The position numbers and the translations under genes are program-made. This document shows positions 8,747 through 21,253 of a DNA stretch of 64,000 bases, piece by piece. The stretch is taken from the NCBI GenBank assembly GCA_947366895.1, contig CANBBP010000002.1, positions 124,001 through 188,000 of the forward strand, written 5' to 3'. Source of the stretch: an uncultured Clostridia bacterium (GTDB lineage Bacteria > Bacillota > Clostridia > Christensenellales > UBA1242). Position 1 is the stretch's first letter. The number at the start of each line of letters is the position of its first letter. The notes under the pieces were generated by a model that saw nothing but the letters and a program-made list of their open reading frames with translations, made no database searches and had not been told where the DNA came from.

Positions 8747-8774
8747 TTGACAAATACATAAATATACTTATACT
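8747..8774 (+). promoter_or_regulatory. rpsU promoter
   Basis: TTGACA (8747-8752), a 16-base spacer and TATACT (8769-8774) make a near-consensus housekeeping promoter only 11 bases after the mtaB stop. The predicted start is near 8781, giving a leader of about 33 bases with a GGGAGGTGAG ribosome binding site. Confidence 0.85.
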
Positions 8775-8813
8775 AATATAAGTTATTTATTTGCAGAAGG
8801 GAGGTGAGTATCT

Positions 8814-8987
8814 ATGTCAACAGTTAAAGTAGGCGAAAACGAAAGTTTAGAAAGTGCTATTAAAAGATTTAAAAGAAAATGTCAAAAAGATGGCATTATA
8901 GGTGACCTTCGTAAAAAAGAAGCATACGAAAAACCTTCTGTAGCAAAAAAGAAAAAACAAGCAGCAGCAAGAAAAAAGAGAAAATAA
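8814..8987 (+). CDS. rpsU: 30S ribosomal protein S21
   Basis: This gene is too short for the ORF track. The 57-codon frame begins [20 protein letters not shown] and continues [22 protein letters not shown] with a Lys/Arg-rich tail, which is S21 throughout. S21 helps recognition of mRNA starts by the 30S subunit. A very strong GGGAGGTGAG site precedes the ATG. It has its own near-consensus promoter and terminator, so it is monocistronic; yqeY, the usual follower, is absent. Confidence 0.95.
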   Translation: MSTVKVGENESLESAIKRFKRKCQKDGIIGDLRKKEAYEKPSVAKKKKQAAARKKRK

Positions 8988-9428
8988 TTTTTAAATAAAA
9001 TTTATTTTTTATCAAAAAACACTTACAAAATTGTTAAGTGTTTTTTTGTTTTTGTAAGGTAAATAGAAAAAAATAAGTGAAATATCATATAAAAATATAA
9101 TAATTTAAAACATTTAAGACTATGAATTTTTAATAATAAAACAAAATATATTGTATTTTAGTGGCATAATAAAAAATCGTAAAAGTTCGTTTTTTTATGT
9201 TTTTGAAAAAATTATTGATAAAATATTTTTTTCACTTCTTTTATATACCAAAATTAGACAAAATATATTAAAATTTTGACTGGACTTTAAATATTCTTAG
9301 ACTATACTTATCTATGCTTTTTGTAAATTTTAGAGACAATTAAAAATAAAATAAAAAACACAAAAAACTAAAAAATTATGTACTTTAAAAATTAAATTTT
9401 TTATAGGATAAAAGGAGTTTAAAAATTT
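8988..9428. other. intergenic region after rpsU
   Basis: Apart from the rpsU terminator at its start, this 441-base gap is A/T-rich filler. A 24-codon ATG frame near 9198 has no ribosome binding site and is not credible. TTGACT (9276-9281) and TATACT (9303-9308) are 21 bases apart, too far for a normal promoter. I see no RNA gene or repeat. Confidence 0.5.
9014..9047 (+). terminator. rpsU terminator
   Basis: The arms AAACACTTA and TTAAGTGTTT (with one bulge) enclose a short loop and are followed by seven T residues, 27 bases past the rpsU stop. Confidence 0.85.
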
Positions 9429-9827
9429 ATGTCTAACACAGTTAAAGCAAAAGGAAACATTTATAATTTAGCAAAAATTGCAAAAGAAAGATTAAAGAAA
9501 AATAGTTATACAAAAGTTAAAGGGAATGTGATAAATACAGCGACAACATTTGCAAATTACATATCTAATAAAAAAGAAATTTCACATACCAAAACTCCTG
9601 AAAAACATATTACGGGTGTATCATATGATGAAGAATTATATAAAAAGGTTTGTTATTTAATAGAAAGTAATAATACAATTAATCCTATATCTCATTTAAT
9701 TGATAAAGAATTATTTGCTACTTTAGATACAGAGGCAAAACAATTTTATATTAATAATCTAACTCAAAAATATAAGTACATGAAAAATAGATATTATAGA
9801 GAACATTCAATATCGCTATTTATGTAG
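9429..9827 (+). CDS. conserved-looking hypothetical basic protein
   Basis: The 132-residue protein is Lys/Asn/Tyr-rich and probably helical (NLAKIAKERLKK near the start, a Tyr-rich basic C-terminus); no family recognised. It has no membrane helix or signal peptide. AAAGGAG ten bases upstream of the ATG supports translation. It stands alone between rpsU and pcrA, and pcrA has its own promoter, so no operon partner hints at a function. Confidence 0.6.
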   Translation: MSNTVKAKGNIYNLAKIAKERLKKNSYTKVKGNVINTATTFANYISNKKEISHTKTPEKHITGVSYDEELYKKVCYLIESNNTINPISHLIDKELFATLDTEAKQFYINNLTQKYKYMKNRYYREHSISLFM

Positions 9828-9865
9828 AAATTTAATAAAATTCTTTCTTTTTTTGAATTGTTTTA

Positions 9866-9895
9866 TTGTAAAATAAATTTCATTTATGCTATAAT
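9866..9895 (+). promoter_or_regulatory. pcrA promoter, predicted leaderless start
   Basis: TTGTAA (9866-9871), an 18-base spacer and an extended -10 TGCTATAAT (hexamer 9890-9895) place the expected +1 at 9902, one base before the ATG at 9903. There is no Shine-Dalgarno sequence. The track's upstream start at 9858 would put this promoter inside the coding region. Confidence 0.72.
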
Positions 9896-9902
9896 TCCTA
9901 TT

Positions 9903-14230
<4,328 letters not shown>

Positions 14231-14405
14231 TAACATAAGTTAATTTTAATCAAAAACATTAAAGGATATAAAAAAGTTTTTTAAAACATTGTTTTATAAA
14301 TTTTTATTTTATTTATCAATATAATTTTAACTTATTATTAATATTGTATTAAGTATTAATTTGCAGCGGAAAAACCTCTTGCAATAAATTTAAAATTATG
14401 TTAAA

Positions 14406-14433
14406 CTGACAAATGTAAAAATGAATTTATAAA
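14406..14433 (+). promoter_or_regulatory. rpoZ promoter
   Basis: CTGACA (14406-14411), a 16-base spacer and TATAAA (14428-14433) form a reasonable promoter, with a start near 14440 and AAGGAAG further down as ribosome binding site. Confidence 0.55.
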
Positions 14434-14488
14434 TAAACTTATAATAATTTTATAAATATAACAATTATAAAAAGGAAGTAATTTTATT

Positions 14489-14695
14489 ATGATGATAGAT
14501 CCACCTATTGAGGAATTAAAAGAAATTGCAGGGAACGAATATATTTTAACTAATCTTGTTGCAAAAAGAGCAAAAGAACTAGAAAAAGAAATTCCTGAAG
14601 TTATTGAATCTTCTCCTGAAAAAGCAATATCACTTGCAGCAAGAGAAATTTATTCTGGGAAAATTGTTTCTAGTAAACAAGAGGAAAATAATTAA
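14489..14695 (+). CDS. rpoZ: RNA polymerase omega subunit
   Basis: Omega assists assembly and stability of RNA polymerase. The 68-residue protein has the family core: a Pro/Glu-rich start, then NEYILTNLVAKRAKELEKE and PEKAISLAAREIYSGKI. It lies just upstream of priA, as in other Firmicutes, but gmk (upstream) and coaBC (between rpoZ and priA) are not here. AAGGAAG is ten bases before the first ATG; the adjacent second ATG is an alternative start. Confidence 0.88.
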   Translation: MMIDPPIEELKEIAGNEYILTNLVAKRAKELEKEIPEVIESSPEKAISLAAREIYSGKIVSSKQEENN

Positions 14696-14794
14696 ATTTA
14701 TTTATTCTAAATAATTTTAGTATTTATCATATAGTAATTATTACAATTTTACTAAAGTTTAAAATAGTTAATTTGAGGATTATTTAATAGCAAA

Positions 14795-16975
14795 ATGATA
14801 GCAGAAGTCATAGTAGATATTATGTCTAGCGGTGTTGATAGAGTCTTTGACTATATTATACCCGAAGAACAAAATGTTTTAATAGGGGATAGAGTTAGTG
14901 TGCCTTTTGGTTCTAGACAAATAGATGGTTTTGTAATTAATATAAAGCAATCTTCAAACTATGATGCTACAAAACTTAAATATATTATATCTAAAAAAGA
15001 TGCACAACCTTTACTAACAGAAAACATGGTAAGGTTGTGTTTTTATATGAAACAAAAGTTTTTTTTGCGTCTTGCTGATACTATTAGGTTATTTCTTCCT
15101 CCTGTTGTAAGAAATGGTAAAGTTAAAGAAAAAATTATAAATTATATTTATCTTAACAGTGATGATTTTGGGGCAATATCAAAAAAAGCAAAAAATCAAT
15201 TAAAAGCTCTTTTGTATTTAAAAGAAAAAGGAAAGCAGTCTCAGAGTGAACTAAATAAACTATTTGGTATTTCTGCAATTAATGCTTTACTAGAAAAAGA
15301 ACTTGTAAAGATAGAAGAAGTAAAAACTTCTAGAATACCAAAAAATAAATTTAGTGTAACAAAAAAAGAGATTATTTTAAATACTCAACAATCAGAGGCA
15401 GTTGATATCATATCAAGGTCTAAATATCAACCTTTTTTATTGCATGGTGTTACAGGAAGTGGGAAAACCGAAGTTTATATCAATTGCATTAAAAATGTGT
15501 TAAAGAAAGGGAAAACAGCAGTTATGTTAGTTCCTGAAATATCCCTAACTCCGCAAATGTTTGCTAGATTTCGTAATGCCTTTGGTGATACAGTTGCAAT
15601 TTTACATAGTTCATTATCAAATGGTGAAAGGTTTGATGAATGGAATCGATTAAAATCTGGTGAAGCACGAATTGCTATAGGAGCTAGGTCTTGTATTTTT
15701 GCTCCTCTTGAAAACTTAGGATTGATTGTAATAGATGAAGAACATGATAATAGTTATTATAGTGAAAGTAATCCTAGGTATCATACTCATGAGGTTGCAC
15801 GATATTTGGCATATTTAAATGATTGCCCTTTAATTTTAGGCAGTGCAACTCCTAGTATAGAAAGTTACTATCTTGCAAAAAAAGGTGAATATAGACTAAT
15901 ACAATTAACTGAAAGAGCAAATAAAAAGGAATTACCTAACATAGAAATTGTTGATATGCTTAGTGAAATTCATTCAGGAAATACTGGCATTTTTTCTAGC
16001 AGATTTTTAAATGAGTTATCTACCTGTATAAAAAATAAAAAACAAGCAATGATATTTATTAATCGCAGAGGATTTTCTTCTTTTCTTATGTGTAAGGAAT
16101 GTGGTTATGTGCCTAAATGTGAAGATTGTGATGTATCTCTTGTTTTTCATAAAGAAGATGACATGTTAAAATGTCATTATTGCAATAGAAGATATAGAAC
16201 TTTAACAACTTGTCCAAAATGCAAAAGTTCTTCAATTCGTTTTGGTGCTGTAGGTACTCAAAGGGTTGTTGAAGAATTAAGTAAAATTTTTGATGTGCCT
16301 ATTTTTAGGTTAGATAATGATGTTAATAAGAATAACTATATAAATATCCTTGAAACTTTTAATCAAACTAGTCCTTCAATTCTTGTTGGTACTCAAATGA
16401 TAGCAAAAGGTCATGATTTTAATAATGTTACACTTGTGGGTATTGTAGATGCTGATATGAGTTTGTATTTTAGCGATTATAAAGCAATAGAACGCACCTT
16501 TCAATTAATTACTCAAGTATCTGGTAGGGCAGGAAGAAGCGAGAGCGAAGGAAAAGTTGTATTGCAAACCTATTATCCTAAACATTTTGTGTATAGATGT
16601 TCTAGCAATTATGATTATGGAGCCTTTTTTAAAAAAGAACTTAATCTTAGGGAAGTTTCTCATTTTCCGCCTTTCGTAAATATTCTAAGAATATTAGTAT
16701 TAGGAGAAGATGAAAAAAAGGTATTAAATAGTTTAGAAAAAATATACAACGAAGTTAAGTTGTTAAAAGAAGAATATTCAAGTGACTTTATTTATCTTCA
16801 TGCTATGAAATGCCCTAAGAAAAGATTGCAAAAAAATTATAGATATCAAATTTTGCTTAGAATATATAAGAAAAATGAATATGAAATCATTAGTAAAATT
16901 TATGATATATGTGATAAAATGAAAGAAAATAAAATATCTATTTTTGTGGAAAACGACCCGCAAAATTTAAGTTAA
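14795..16975 (+). CDS. priA: primosomal protein N' (replication restart helicase PriA)
   Basis: PriA recognises stalled forks and loads the replicative helicase. The 726-residue protein has the N-terminal 3'-DNA-binding domain, Walker A GVTGSGKT, the DEEH box (VIDEEHDNSYYSE), a zinc-binding insert with CKECGYVPKCEDC, CHYC and CPKC, and the helicase C-terminal motif with QMIAKGHDF and QVSGRAGR. All parts are intact. A TTGAGGA-type site precedes the ATG. It heads the priA-def-fmt-rlmN-rpe series. Confidence 0.95.
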   Translation: MIAEVIVDIMSSGVDRVFDYIIPEEQNVLIGDRVSVPFGSRQIDGFVINIKQSSNYDATKLKYIISKKDAQPLLTENMVRLCFYMKQKFFLRLADTIRLFLPPVVRNGKVKEKIINYIYLNSDDFGAISKKAKNQLKALLYLKEKGKQSQSELNKLFGISAINALLEKELVKIEEVKTSRIPKNKFSVTKKEIILNTQQSEAVDIISRSKYQPFLLHGVTGSGKTEVYINCIKNVLKKGKTAVMLVPEISLTPQMFARFRNAFGDTVAILHSSLSNGERFDEWNRLKSGEARIAIGARSCIFAPLENLGLIVIDEEHDNSYYSESNPRYHTHEVARYLAYLNDCPLILGSATPSIESYYLAKKGEYRLIQLTERANKKELPNIEIVDMLSEIHSGNTGIFSSRFLNELSTCIKNKKQAMIFINRRGFSSFLMCKECGYVPKCEDCDVSLVFHKEDDMLKCHYCNRRYRTLTTCPKCKSSSIRFGAVGTQRVVEELSKIFDVPIFRLDNDVNKNNYINILETFNQTSPSILVGTQMIAKGHDFNNVTLVGIVDADMSLYFSDYKAIERTFQLITQVSGRAGRSESEGKVVLQTYYPKHFVYRCSSNYDYGAFFKKELNLREVSHFPPFVNILRILVLGEDEKKVLNSLEKIYNEVKLLKEEYSSDFIYLHAMKCPKKRLQKNYRYQILLRIYKKNEYEIISKIYDICDKMKENKISIFVENDPQNLS

Positions 16976-17058
16976 ATTTGTTTTATTTTGTGTTTTATTT
17001 TTCAAATAATTAATAAATTAAAAAACTTAATTTATTAAAATATAATGTAAATAATTTA

Positions 17059-17086
17059 TTGTTTACTTTAAATATTAATATATAAT
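17059..17086 (+). promoter_or_regulatory. def promoter
   Basis: TTGTTT (17059-17064), a 16-base spacer and a perfect TATAAT (17081-17086) place the start near 17093, followed by an AAAAGGAAAAA ribosome binding site before the def ATG. Confidence 0.6.
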
Positions 17087-17122
17087 ATATAAAATGAATG
17101 TAGTTTTAAAAGGAAAAATATT

Positions 17123-17569
17123 ATGGCAATACGAAAAATTATAACTTTAGAAAATGATATGCTTAGAAAAATTTCTAAACCTGTAACTAAGTTTGATGAA
17201 AGTTTATGGGATTTACTAGATGATATGAAAGATACCTTAATTAAATCAACAGGAGTAGGTCTTGCTGCTATTCAAGTTGCAGTTTTAAAGAGAATTTTTG
17301 TAATAAGTGTTAATAATACTTATTTTGAAGTTATAAATCCTAAAATAACATTTATGTCAGGAACTCAAACGGGACAAGAAGGGTGTTTAAGTATACCTGG
17401 AAAACAATGCAAAGTAACACGACCTAATAAAGTTACTGTTGAGTTCTACGATAGGTTTGGTAATCCTATGACATTAACAGCAACCGATTTTATGGCAAGA
17501 GCCATTTGTCATGAGAATGACCATCTTGATGGAATTTTATATATAGACCATGTAAAACCTAAAAATTAA
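17123..17569 (+). CDS. def: peptide deformylase
   Basis: Deformylase removes the formyl group from nascent N-terminal methionine. All three motifs are present in this 148-residue protein: GVGLAAIQVA, EGCLSIPG with the metal-binding Cys, and HENDHLDG with the two metal-binding His and the catalytic Glu. It is followed after 32 bases by fmt, whose product adds the formyl group that Def removes; the two are usually co-transcribed. Confidence 0.95.
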   Translation: MAIRKIITLENDMLRKISKPVTKFDESLWDLLDDMKDTLIKSTGVGLAAIQVAVLKRIFVISVNNTYFEVINPKITFMSGTQTGQEGCLSIPGKQCKVTRPNKVTVEFYDRFGNPMTLTATDFMARAICHENDHLDGILYIDHVKPKN

Positions 17570-17601
17570 AATAAGATATTAGTTAATAAAGGGGGCAATT
17601 T

Positions 17602-18546
17602 ATGAAAATAGTATTTATGGGCTCTTCAGAATTTTCTAAAATTGTACTAGAAAATCTTTTTAACAGTGAAAATGAAATAGTATGTGTAGTAACTAATACC
17701 GATAAAAGTTCTGGAAGAGGTAATAAAATACAATTTTCACCTGTAAAAGAATTTGCATTAAAGAATAACATAAAAATTTTGCAATATGATAGTGTAAGTC
17801 GTGAAGGATATGAAGATATTAAATCTCTTAATCCAGATGTTTTAATAACAGCTTCTTTTGGTCATTATTTAAAAGAAAATATTCTTAATCTTGCTAGATA
17901 TGGTGTTTTAAATGTTCATCCTTCATTATTGCCTAAATATAGGGGAAGTAGCCCTGTAGTGTGGGCAATAATAAAAGGAGAAAAAGTTACTGGTGTAACT
18001 ATTATGAAAACTATAAAAGCTCTTGATGCAGGAAATATATTAATGCAACAATCACTTGATATAATCCCTGATGAAACAGCAGGTGAACTTACTTTAAGAC
18101 TTGCTGAATTGGGCGGAGAATTACTATTAAAAACTTTAGAAAATATTCAAAAAGGTTTAGTTAAGGAACTTATACAAGATGAAGCACAATCTTCTTATTT
18201 CCCTAAACTTACCAAGGAAATGGGAAAAATTAATTTTTGTGATACAGCCGAAAATATCCAAAATTTATGTAATGGTTTGAATCCATGGCCATTATGTTAT
18301 GTAGAAAATAAACAAACAGGTGAAATATTAAAAGTTTATAAATCAAAACCATTTACTGAAAATGTTTCAGATACAAATAATTTTGAAATAGGTCAGGTAG
18401 TAATTGCAAATGCAAAAAAAGGATTAATAGTTAAGTGCAAAGATGGATTAATTATTTTAGATATTATTCAAAGTGCTGGCGGAAAAGTAATGTCATCAAA
18501 AAATTATTTAAATGGCAAAAAAATTGACTGTGGCACGCAATTTTAG
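17602..18546 (+). CDS. fmt: methionyl-tRNA formyltransferase
   Basis: Fmt formylates Met-tRNA(fMet) with 10-formyltetrahydrofolate. The catalytic segment NVHPSLLPKYRGSSPVVWAI and the TGVTIMKTIKALDAGNIL motif supply the conserved Asn, His and Asp. The length of 314 is typical. A GGGGGC site sits eight bases before the ATG. It is in the def-fmt pair; rsmB, which often follows fmt in Firmicutes, is missing and rlmN comes next. Confidence 0.96.
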   Translation: MKIVFMGSSEFSKIVLENLFNSENEIVCVVTNTDKSSGRGNKIQFSPVKEFALKNNIKILQYDSVSREGYEDIKSLNPDVLITASFGHYLKENILNLARYGVLNVHPSLLPKYRGSSPVVWAIIKGEKVTGVTIMKTIKALDAGNILMQQSLDIIPDETAGELTLRLAELGGELLLKTLENIQKGLVKELIQDEAQSSYFPKLTKEMGKINFCDTAENIQNLCNGLNPWPLCYVENKQTGEILKVYKSKPFTENVSDTNNFEIGQVVIANAKKGLIVKCKDGLIILDIIQSAGGKVMSSKNYLNGKKIDCGTQF

Positions 18547-18613
18547 TATTTTTTTACTAAAATAGTACTTTATAAACAAATTTTTTTATTAAATTACAAA
18601 AATAAGGAATATT

Positions 18614-19657
18614 ATGAAAGAAAATATACTAAGTTTATCATATGAAGAACTAAAGGAAAAATTGGTAATTTTAGGTCAGCCAAAATATCGAGCTGAACAA
18701 ATTTATTATGACCTTCATAATGGAAAAAAATTAGCGGATATATCAAATATTCCACAATCATTAAAAGAAAATTTATTACAAACTTATAGTGATAACAATA
18801 TAGAAATTGTCAAAGTACAAAAATCAAGCGATGGAACTCAAAAATTTTTATATAAACTTGAAGACAATAATTTAATAGAAGGTGTACTTATGAGTTACAA
18901 GTTTGGCTATACATTATGTGTGTCTAGTCAAGTGGGTTGTAGAATGTCGTGTAAGTTTTGTGCTTCAGGTTTAGATGGGCTAGTTAGAAATTTACAAGCC
19001 GGTGAAATAATGGGACAAGTAATTGTAGCAAATAAGTATCTTGAAGGTAATGTTAAAGATAGGAAAGTAACAAACATTGTTCTTATGGGTAGTGGTGAAC
19101 CACTGGATAATTATGATAATGTTATAAAGTTTTTGGAACTTGCTACAAATAAATATGGTTTATATTACGCAGAAAGGAATATATCTCTTAGTACATGTGG
19201 AATAGTACCAAATATTAAAAAATTAGCAGAAAGTGGATATAAAATTAATATTTGTTTATCTCTACATGCAAGTAATAATATAACAAGAAAAGAAATTATG
19301 CCTGTTGCTAAGGGATATTCAATAAATGAATTAATTTCGGCTTGTAGATATTATTTTGAAAAAACAGGAAGAAGAATATTATTTGAATATATCTTAATAG
19401 ATAATGTAAATTGTTCTAAAACTAATGCAATTGAACTTGCAAAACTTGTTAAAGGTATGAATTGCATTATTAATTTAATAAATTTAAATGAGGTTAAGGA
19501 AAATAATTTAAAAAGATGTTCTGAGTCAACACAAAAAATCTTTGCAGAAACTTTAAAAGGTTTTGGAATTAATGTTACCACAAGAAGAAGTTTGGGTAAT
19601 GATATAGATGGGGCTTGTGGTCAGTTAAGGCGAAGATTTATAGAAAAGAAAATATAA
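18614..19657 (+). CDS. rlmN: dual-specificity rRNA/tRNA (adenine-C2)-methyltransferase RlmN
   Basis: RlmN is a radical-SAM enzyme that methylates A2503 of 23S rRNA and A37 of some tRNAs. The cluster motif CRMSCKFC is present, as are the GSGEPLDNYDNV loop and the C-terminal TTRRSLGNDIDGACGQL with the methyl-carrying cysteine. The length of 347 is normal. AAGGAA precedes the ATG. In Bacillus the prpC/prkC pair and rsgA follow; here rpe does. Confidence 0.96.
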   Translation: MKENILSLSYEELKEKLVILGQPKYRAEQIYYDLHNGKKLADISNIPQSLKENLLQTYSDNNIEIVKVQKSSDGTQKFLYKLEDNNLIEGVLMSYKFGYTLCVSSQVGCRMSCKFCASGLDGLVRNLQAGEIMGQVIVANKYLEGNVKDRKVTNIVLMGSGEPLDNYDNVIKFLELATNKYGLYYAERNISLSTCGIVPNIKKLAESGYKINICLSLHASNNITRKEIMPVAKGYSINELISACRYYFEKTGRRILFEYILIDNVNCSKTNAIELAKLVKGMNCIINLINLNEVKENNLKRCSESTQKIFAETLKGFGINVTTRRSLGNDIDGACGQLRRRFIEKKI

Positions 19658-19751
19658 ATATAGTATAATTATTATAATAAGTATAAATATAATAGGATAT
19701 AAAAATAGTTAATAATTTAAATTGCTTTTAATAAAGGGGTAAAATTATAAA

Positions 19752-20411
19752 ATGTCGTTATTGATTTCTGCTTCAACTAATCCTCCTAATTTGGAAAATT
19801 TATTAGAATATATAAAGAAACTAGACAATACTGATGTGGATTATATTCATTGTGATGTTATGGATGGAAAATTTGTTAAAAGTACAACTTTTAATCATAA
19901 AATAGTAAAAAAGATTAAAGAAATTACTTCAAAAAAATTAGATGTTCATTTAATGGTACAAAAACCTAGTAATAAAATTAAAAAGTATATTAAAAGCGGA
20001 GCAGATATCTTAACAATTCATTTTGAAAGTTATAAAAACAAGAATAAATTAACTAAAGACTTATTAAGCATTAAAAAAGGTGGCACATTTGCTGGTTTGT
20101 CTTTTAATCCAACTACAGAAATAAAAGAAATTTTACCTTTTATTTATTTTTGTGATATGCTTCTTGTTATGAGTGTTACTCCAGGTAAAAGCGGACAGGA
20201 ATTTATTGAAAGCACCTTTGATAGATTAAAAGAAATTAAAGATTATTTAAAACATCAAAACATTGAAGTAACCATAGAAGTTGATGGCGGAGTAAATAAC
20301 AAAAATGCAAAAACTTTAAAAGAAAATGGTGTAAATAGTGTAGTTTTAGGAAACTATTTATTTACTAGTAAAGATTTAAAAGGTGCTGTAAATTTGATAA
20401 AAAATATTTAA
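19752..20411 (+). CDS. rpe: ribulose-phosphate 3-epimerase
   Basis: Rpe interconverts ribulose 5-phosphate and xylulose 5-phosphate in the pentose phosphate pathway. The 219-residue (beta/alpha)8 barrel shows HCDVMDGKFV, LDVHLMV, a phosphate-binding TPGKSGQEF and EVDGGVN, covering the active-site Asp and metal-binding residues. MSVTPGKSGQ replaces the commoner MTVNPGFGGQ, a mild variation. AAAGGGG precedes the ATG. Its location upstream of spoVM and asp23 matches Bacillus. Confidence 0.93.
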   Translation: MSLLISASTNPPNLENLLEYIKKLDNTDVDYIHCDVMDGKFVKSTTFNHKIVKKIKEITSKKLDVHLMVQKPSNKIKKYIKSGADILTIHFESYKNKNKLTKDLLSIKKGGTFAGLSFNPTTEIKEILPFIYFCDMLLVMSVTPGKSGQEFIESTFDRLKEIKDYLKHQNIEVTIEVDGGVNNKNAKTLKENGVNSVVLGNYLFTSKDLKGAVNLIKNI

Positions 20412-20591
20412 AAAAGGATTATTAAAACTAATAAATTAAAAAATTGAATTACTAATTTAAAAGTGAAATATAATAATTTATAAAATTATCTTATCAGTTA
20501 TGTTTTAATTAAATTATTAAAAATAATAATAAAAAAATTTAACACAATTTTTATCTCTATCATAAATTAGATATAAAGGGTAGGGAAAATA

Positions 20592-20678
20592 ATGAAAATT
20601 TATTGTTTTAAAGTTCCAAAGTGTTTATCATTTTTGTTAAAAACTTGTTTAAAAAAGCATTACATAAGTTTTGATTAA
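20592..20678 (+). CDS. spoVM: stage V sporulation protein SpoVM
   Basis: This 28-codon frame is below the track's cut-off. It encodes MKIYCFKVPKCLSFLLKTCL followed by KKHYISFD. Bacillus SpoVM (26 residues) starts MKFYTIKLPKFL, so Lys2, Tyr4, Lys7, Pro9, Lys10 and Leu12 align, including Pro9, known to matter for its curvature-sensing amphipathic helix. The position between rpe and asp23/yloV is exactly that of spoVM in Bacillus. GGGTAGGG precedes the ATG and an intrinsic terminator follows at once. SpoVM marks the forespore surface for coat assembly with SpoIVA. Confidence 0.85.
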   Translation: MKIYCFKVPKCLSFLLKTCLKKHYISFD

Positions 20679-20684
20679 AAAAAT

Positions 20685-20722
20685 AAAAAAAGGAAATGTA
20701 TCTTGTTACATTTCCTTTTTTT
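20685..20722 (+). terminator. terminator after spoVM
   Basis: A long perfect hairpin with GGAAATGTA/TACATTTCC arms, flanked by A and T runs, lies seven bases past the spoVM stop. The flanking A tract makes it symmetrical, but no minus-strand gene needs it. Confidence 0.88.
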
Positions 20723-20724
20723 GC

Positions 20725-20753
20725 TTGCCTATTATGAAAAAATGTTGTATCAT
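20725..20753 (+). promoter_or_regulatory. putative asp23/fakA promoter
   Basis: TTGCCT (20725-20730), a 17-base spacer and TATCAT (20748-20753) lie directly after the spoVM terminator. The start near 20760 would put a GTGTGG/CCACAC hairpin (20764-20798) at the extreme 5' end of the mRNA, just before the AAAAGGAA ribosome binding site. Confidence 0.45.
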
Positions 20754-20814
20754 ATAACCTGTAGTGTGGGAGAACTCTATACTTTAGTAAGTCCACACAA
20801 TTAAAAGGAACATT

Positions 20815-21165
20815 ATGTCAGTTAAAACTTCAAATGCTTTTGGTGATATTTCTATAAATAACAATGCCATTGCTGTTGTTGCAGGCTATAATGCTTTAGA
20901 GTGTTATGGTGTCGTAGACTTAGTGGCTAGAAATGCAAAAGAAAGTTTTAGCGAATTATTTAAAAATCAATCCCTTACACGAGGTGTTAAAATTACCAGC
21001 ACAGGTAATCATATAACAATAGACTTAAACTTAATATTAAAATATGGTGTATCTATAAATGCAGTAGCTGAAAGTGTAAAAAGCACTGTTAAATATGGAG
21101 TTGAAAAGTTTACTGGTATGATAGTAGATGCTGTTAATATTAAAGTAATAGGTGTAAGGGTTTAA
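20815..21165 (+). CDS. Asp23/Gls24 family envelope stress response protein (YloU-like)
   Basis: Asp23/Gls24 proteins are small soluble proteins linked to envelope stress and often paired with the DAK-domain protein FakA. The 116-residue sequence shows the family pattern: GDISINNNAIAVVAGYNALECYGVVDL, then the VDLNLILKYGVSINAVAESVKSTVKYGVEKFTG-type amphipathic region and a final VNIKVIGVRV. It precedes fakA by 88 bases, as yloU precedes yloV in Bacillus. Confidence 0.92.
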   Translation: MSVKTSNAFGDISINNNAIAVVAGYNALECYGVVDLVARNAKESFSELFKNQSLTRGVKITSTGNHITIDLNLILKYGVSINAVAESVKSTVKYGVEKFTGMIVDAVNIKVIGVRV

Positions 21166-21192
21166 TTTTTTTTTATAATTAAAATATTAGGC

Positions 21193-21230
21193 TGTTACAG
21201 GCTTTTTTATAATTGTGTAACAAGTTTTTT
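21193..21230 (+). terminator. possible attenuating hairpin between asp23 and fakA
   Basis: TGTTAC (21193-21198) can pair with GTAACA (21217-21222), and AGTTTTTT follows. The stem is short and the loop long, so it may only partly reduce fakA transcription; it may also be chance in AT-rich DNA. Confidence 0.35.
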
Positions 21231-21253
21231 AAACCAATGCGGAGGAAAGATAA

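Noticed and set aside
9198-9272. 24-codon ORF in the gap after rpsU
   Set aside because: No ribosome binding site, hydrophobic AT-codon composition and no resemblance to known small proteins.
14363-14391. GC-richer patch GCAGCGG...CCTCTTGC before rpoZ considered as a small RNA or riboswitch
   Set aside because: It forms at most a short interrupted hairpin, has no T run and lies upstream of the likely rpoZ promoter.
20608-20796. 62-codon minus-strand ORF over the spoVM region
   Set aside because: It runs through spoVM, a strong terminator and the asp23 promoter, and its sequence is typical of an antisense shadow.
20764-20798. Hairpin GTGTGG...CCACAC before asp23 considered as a riboswitch or T-box
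   Set aside because: It is a single simple hairpin without the conserved loops of any class I know; kept only as a remark under the promoter.
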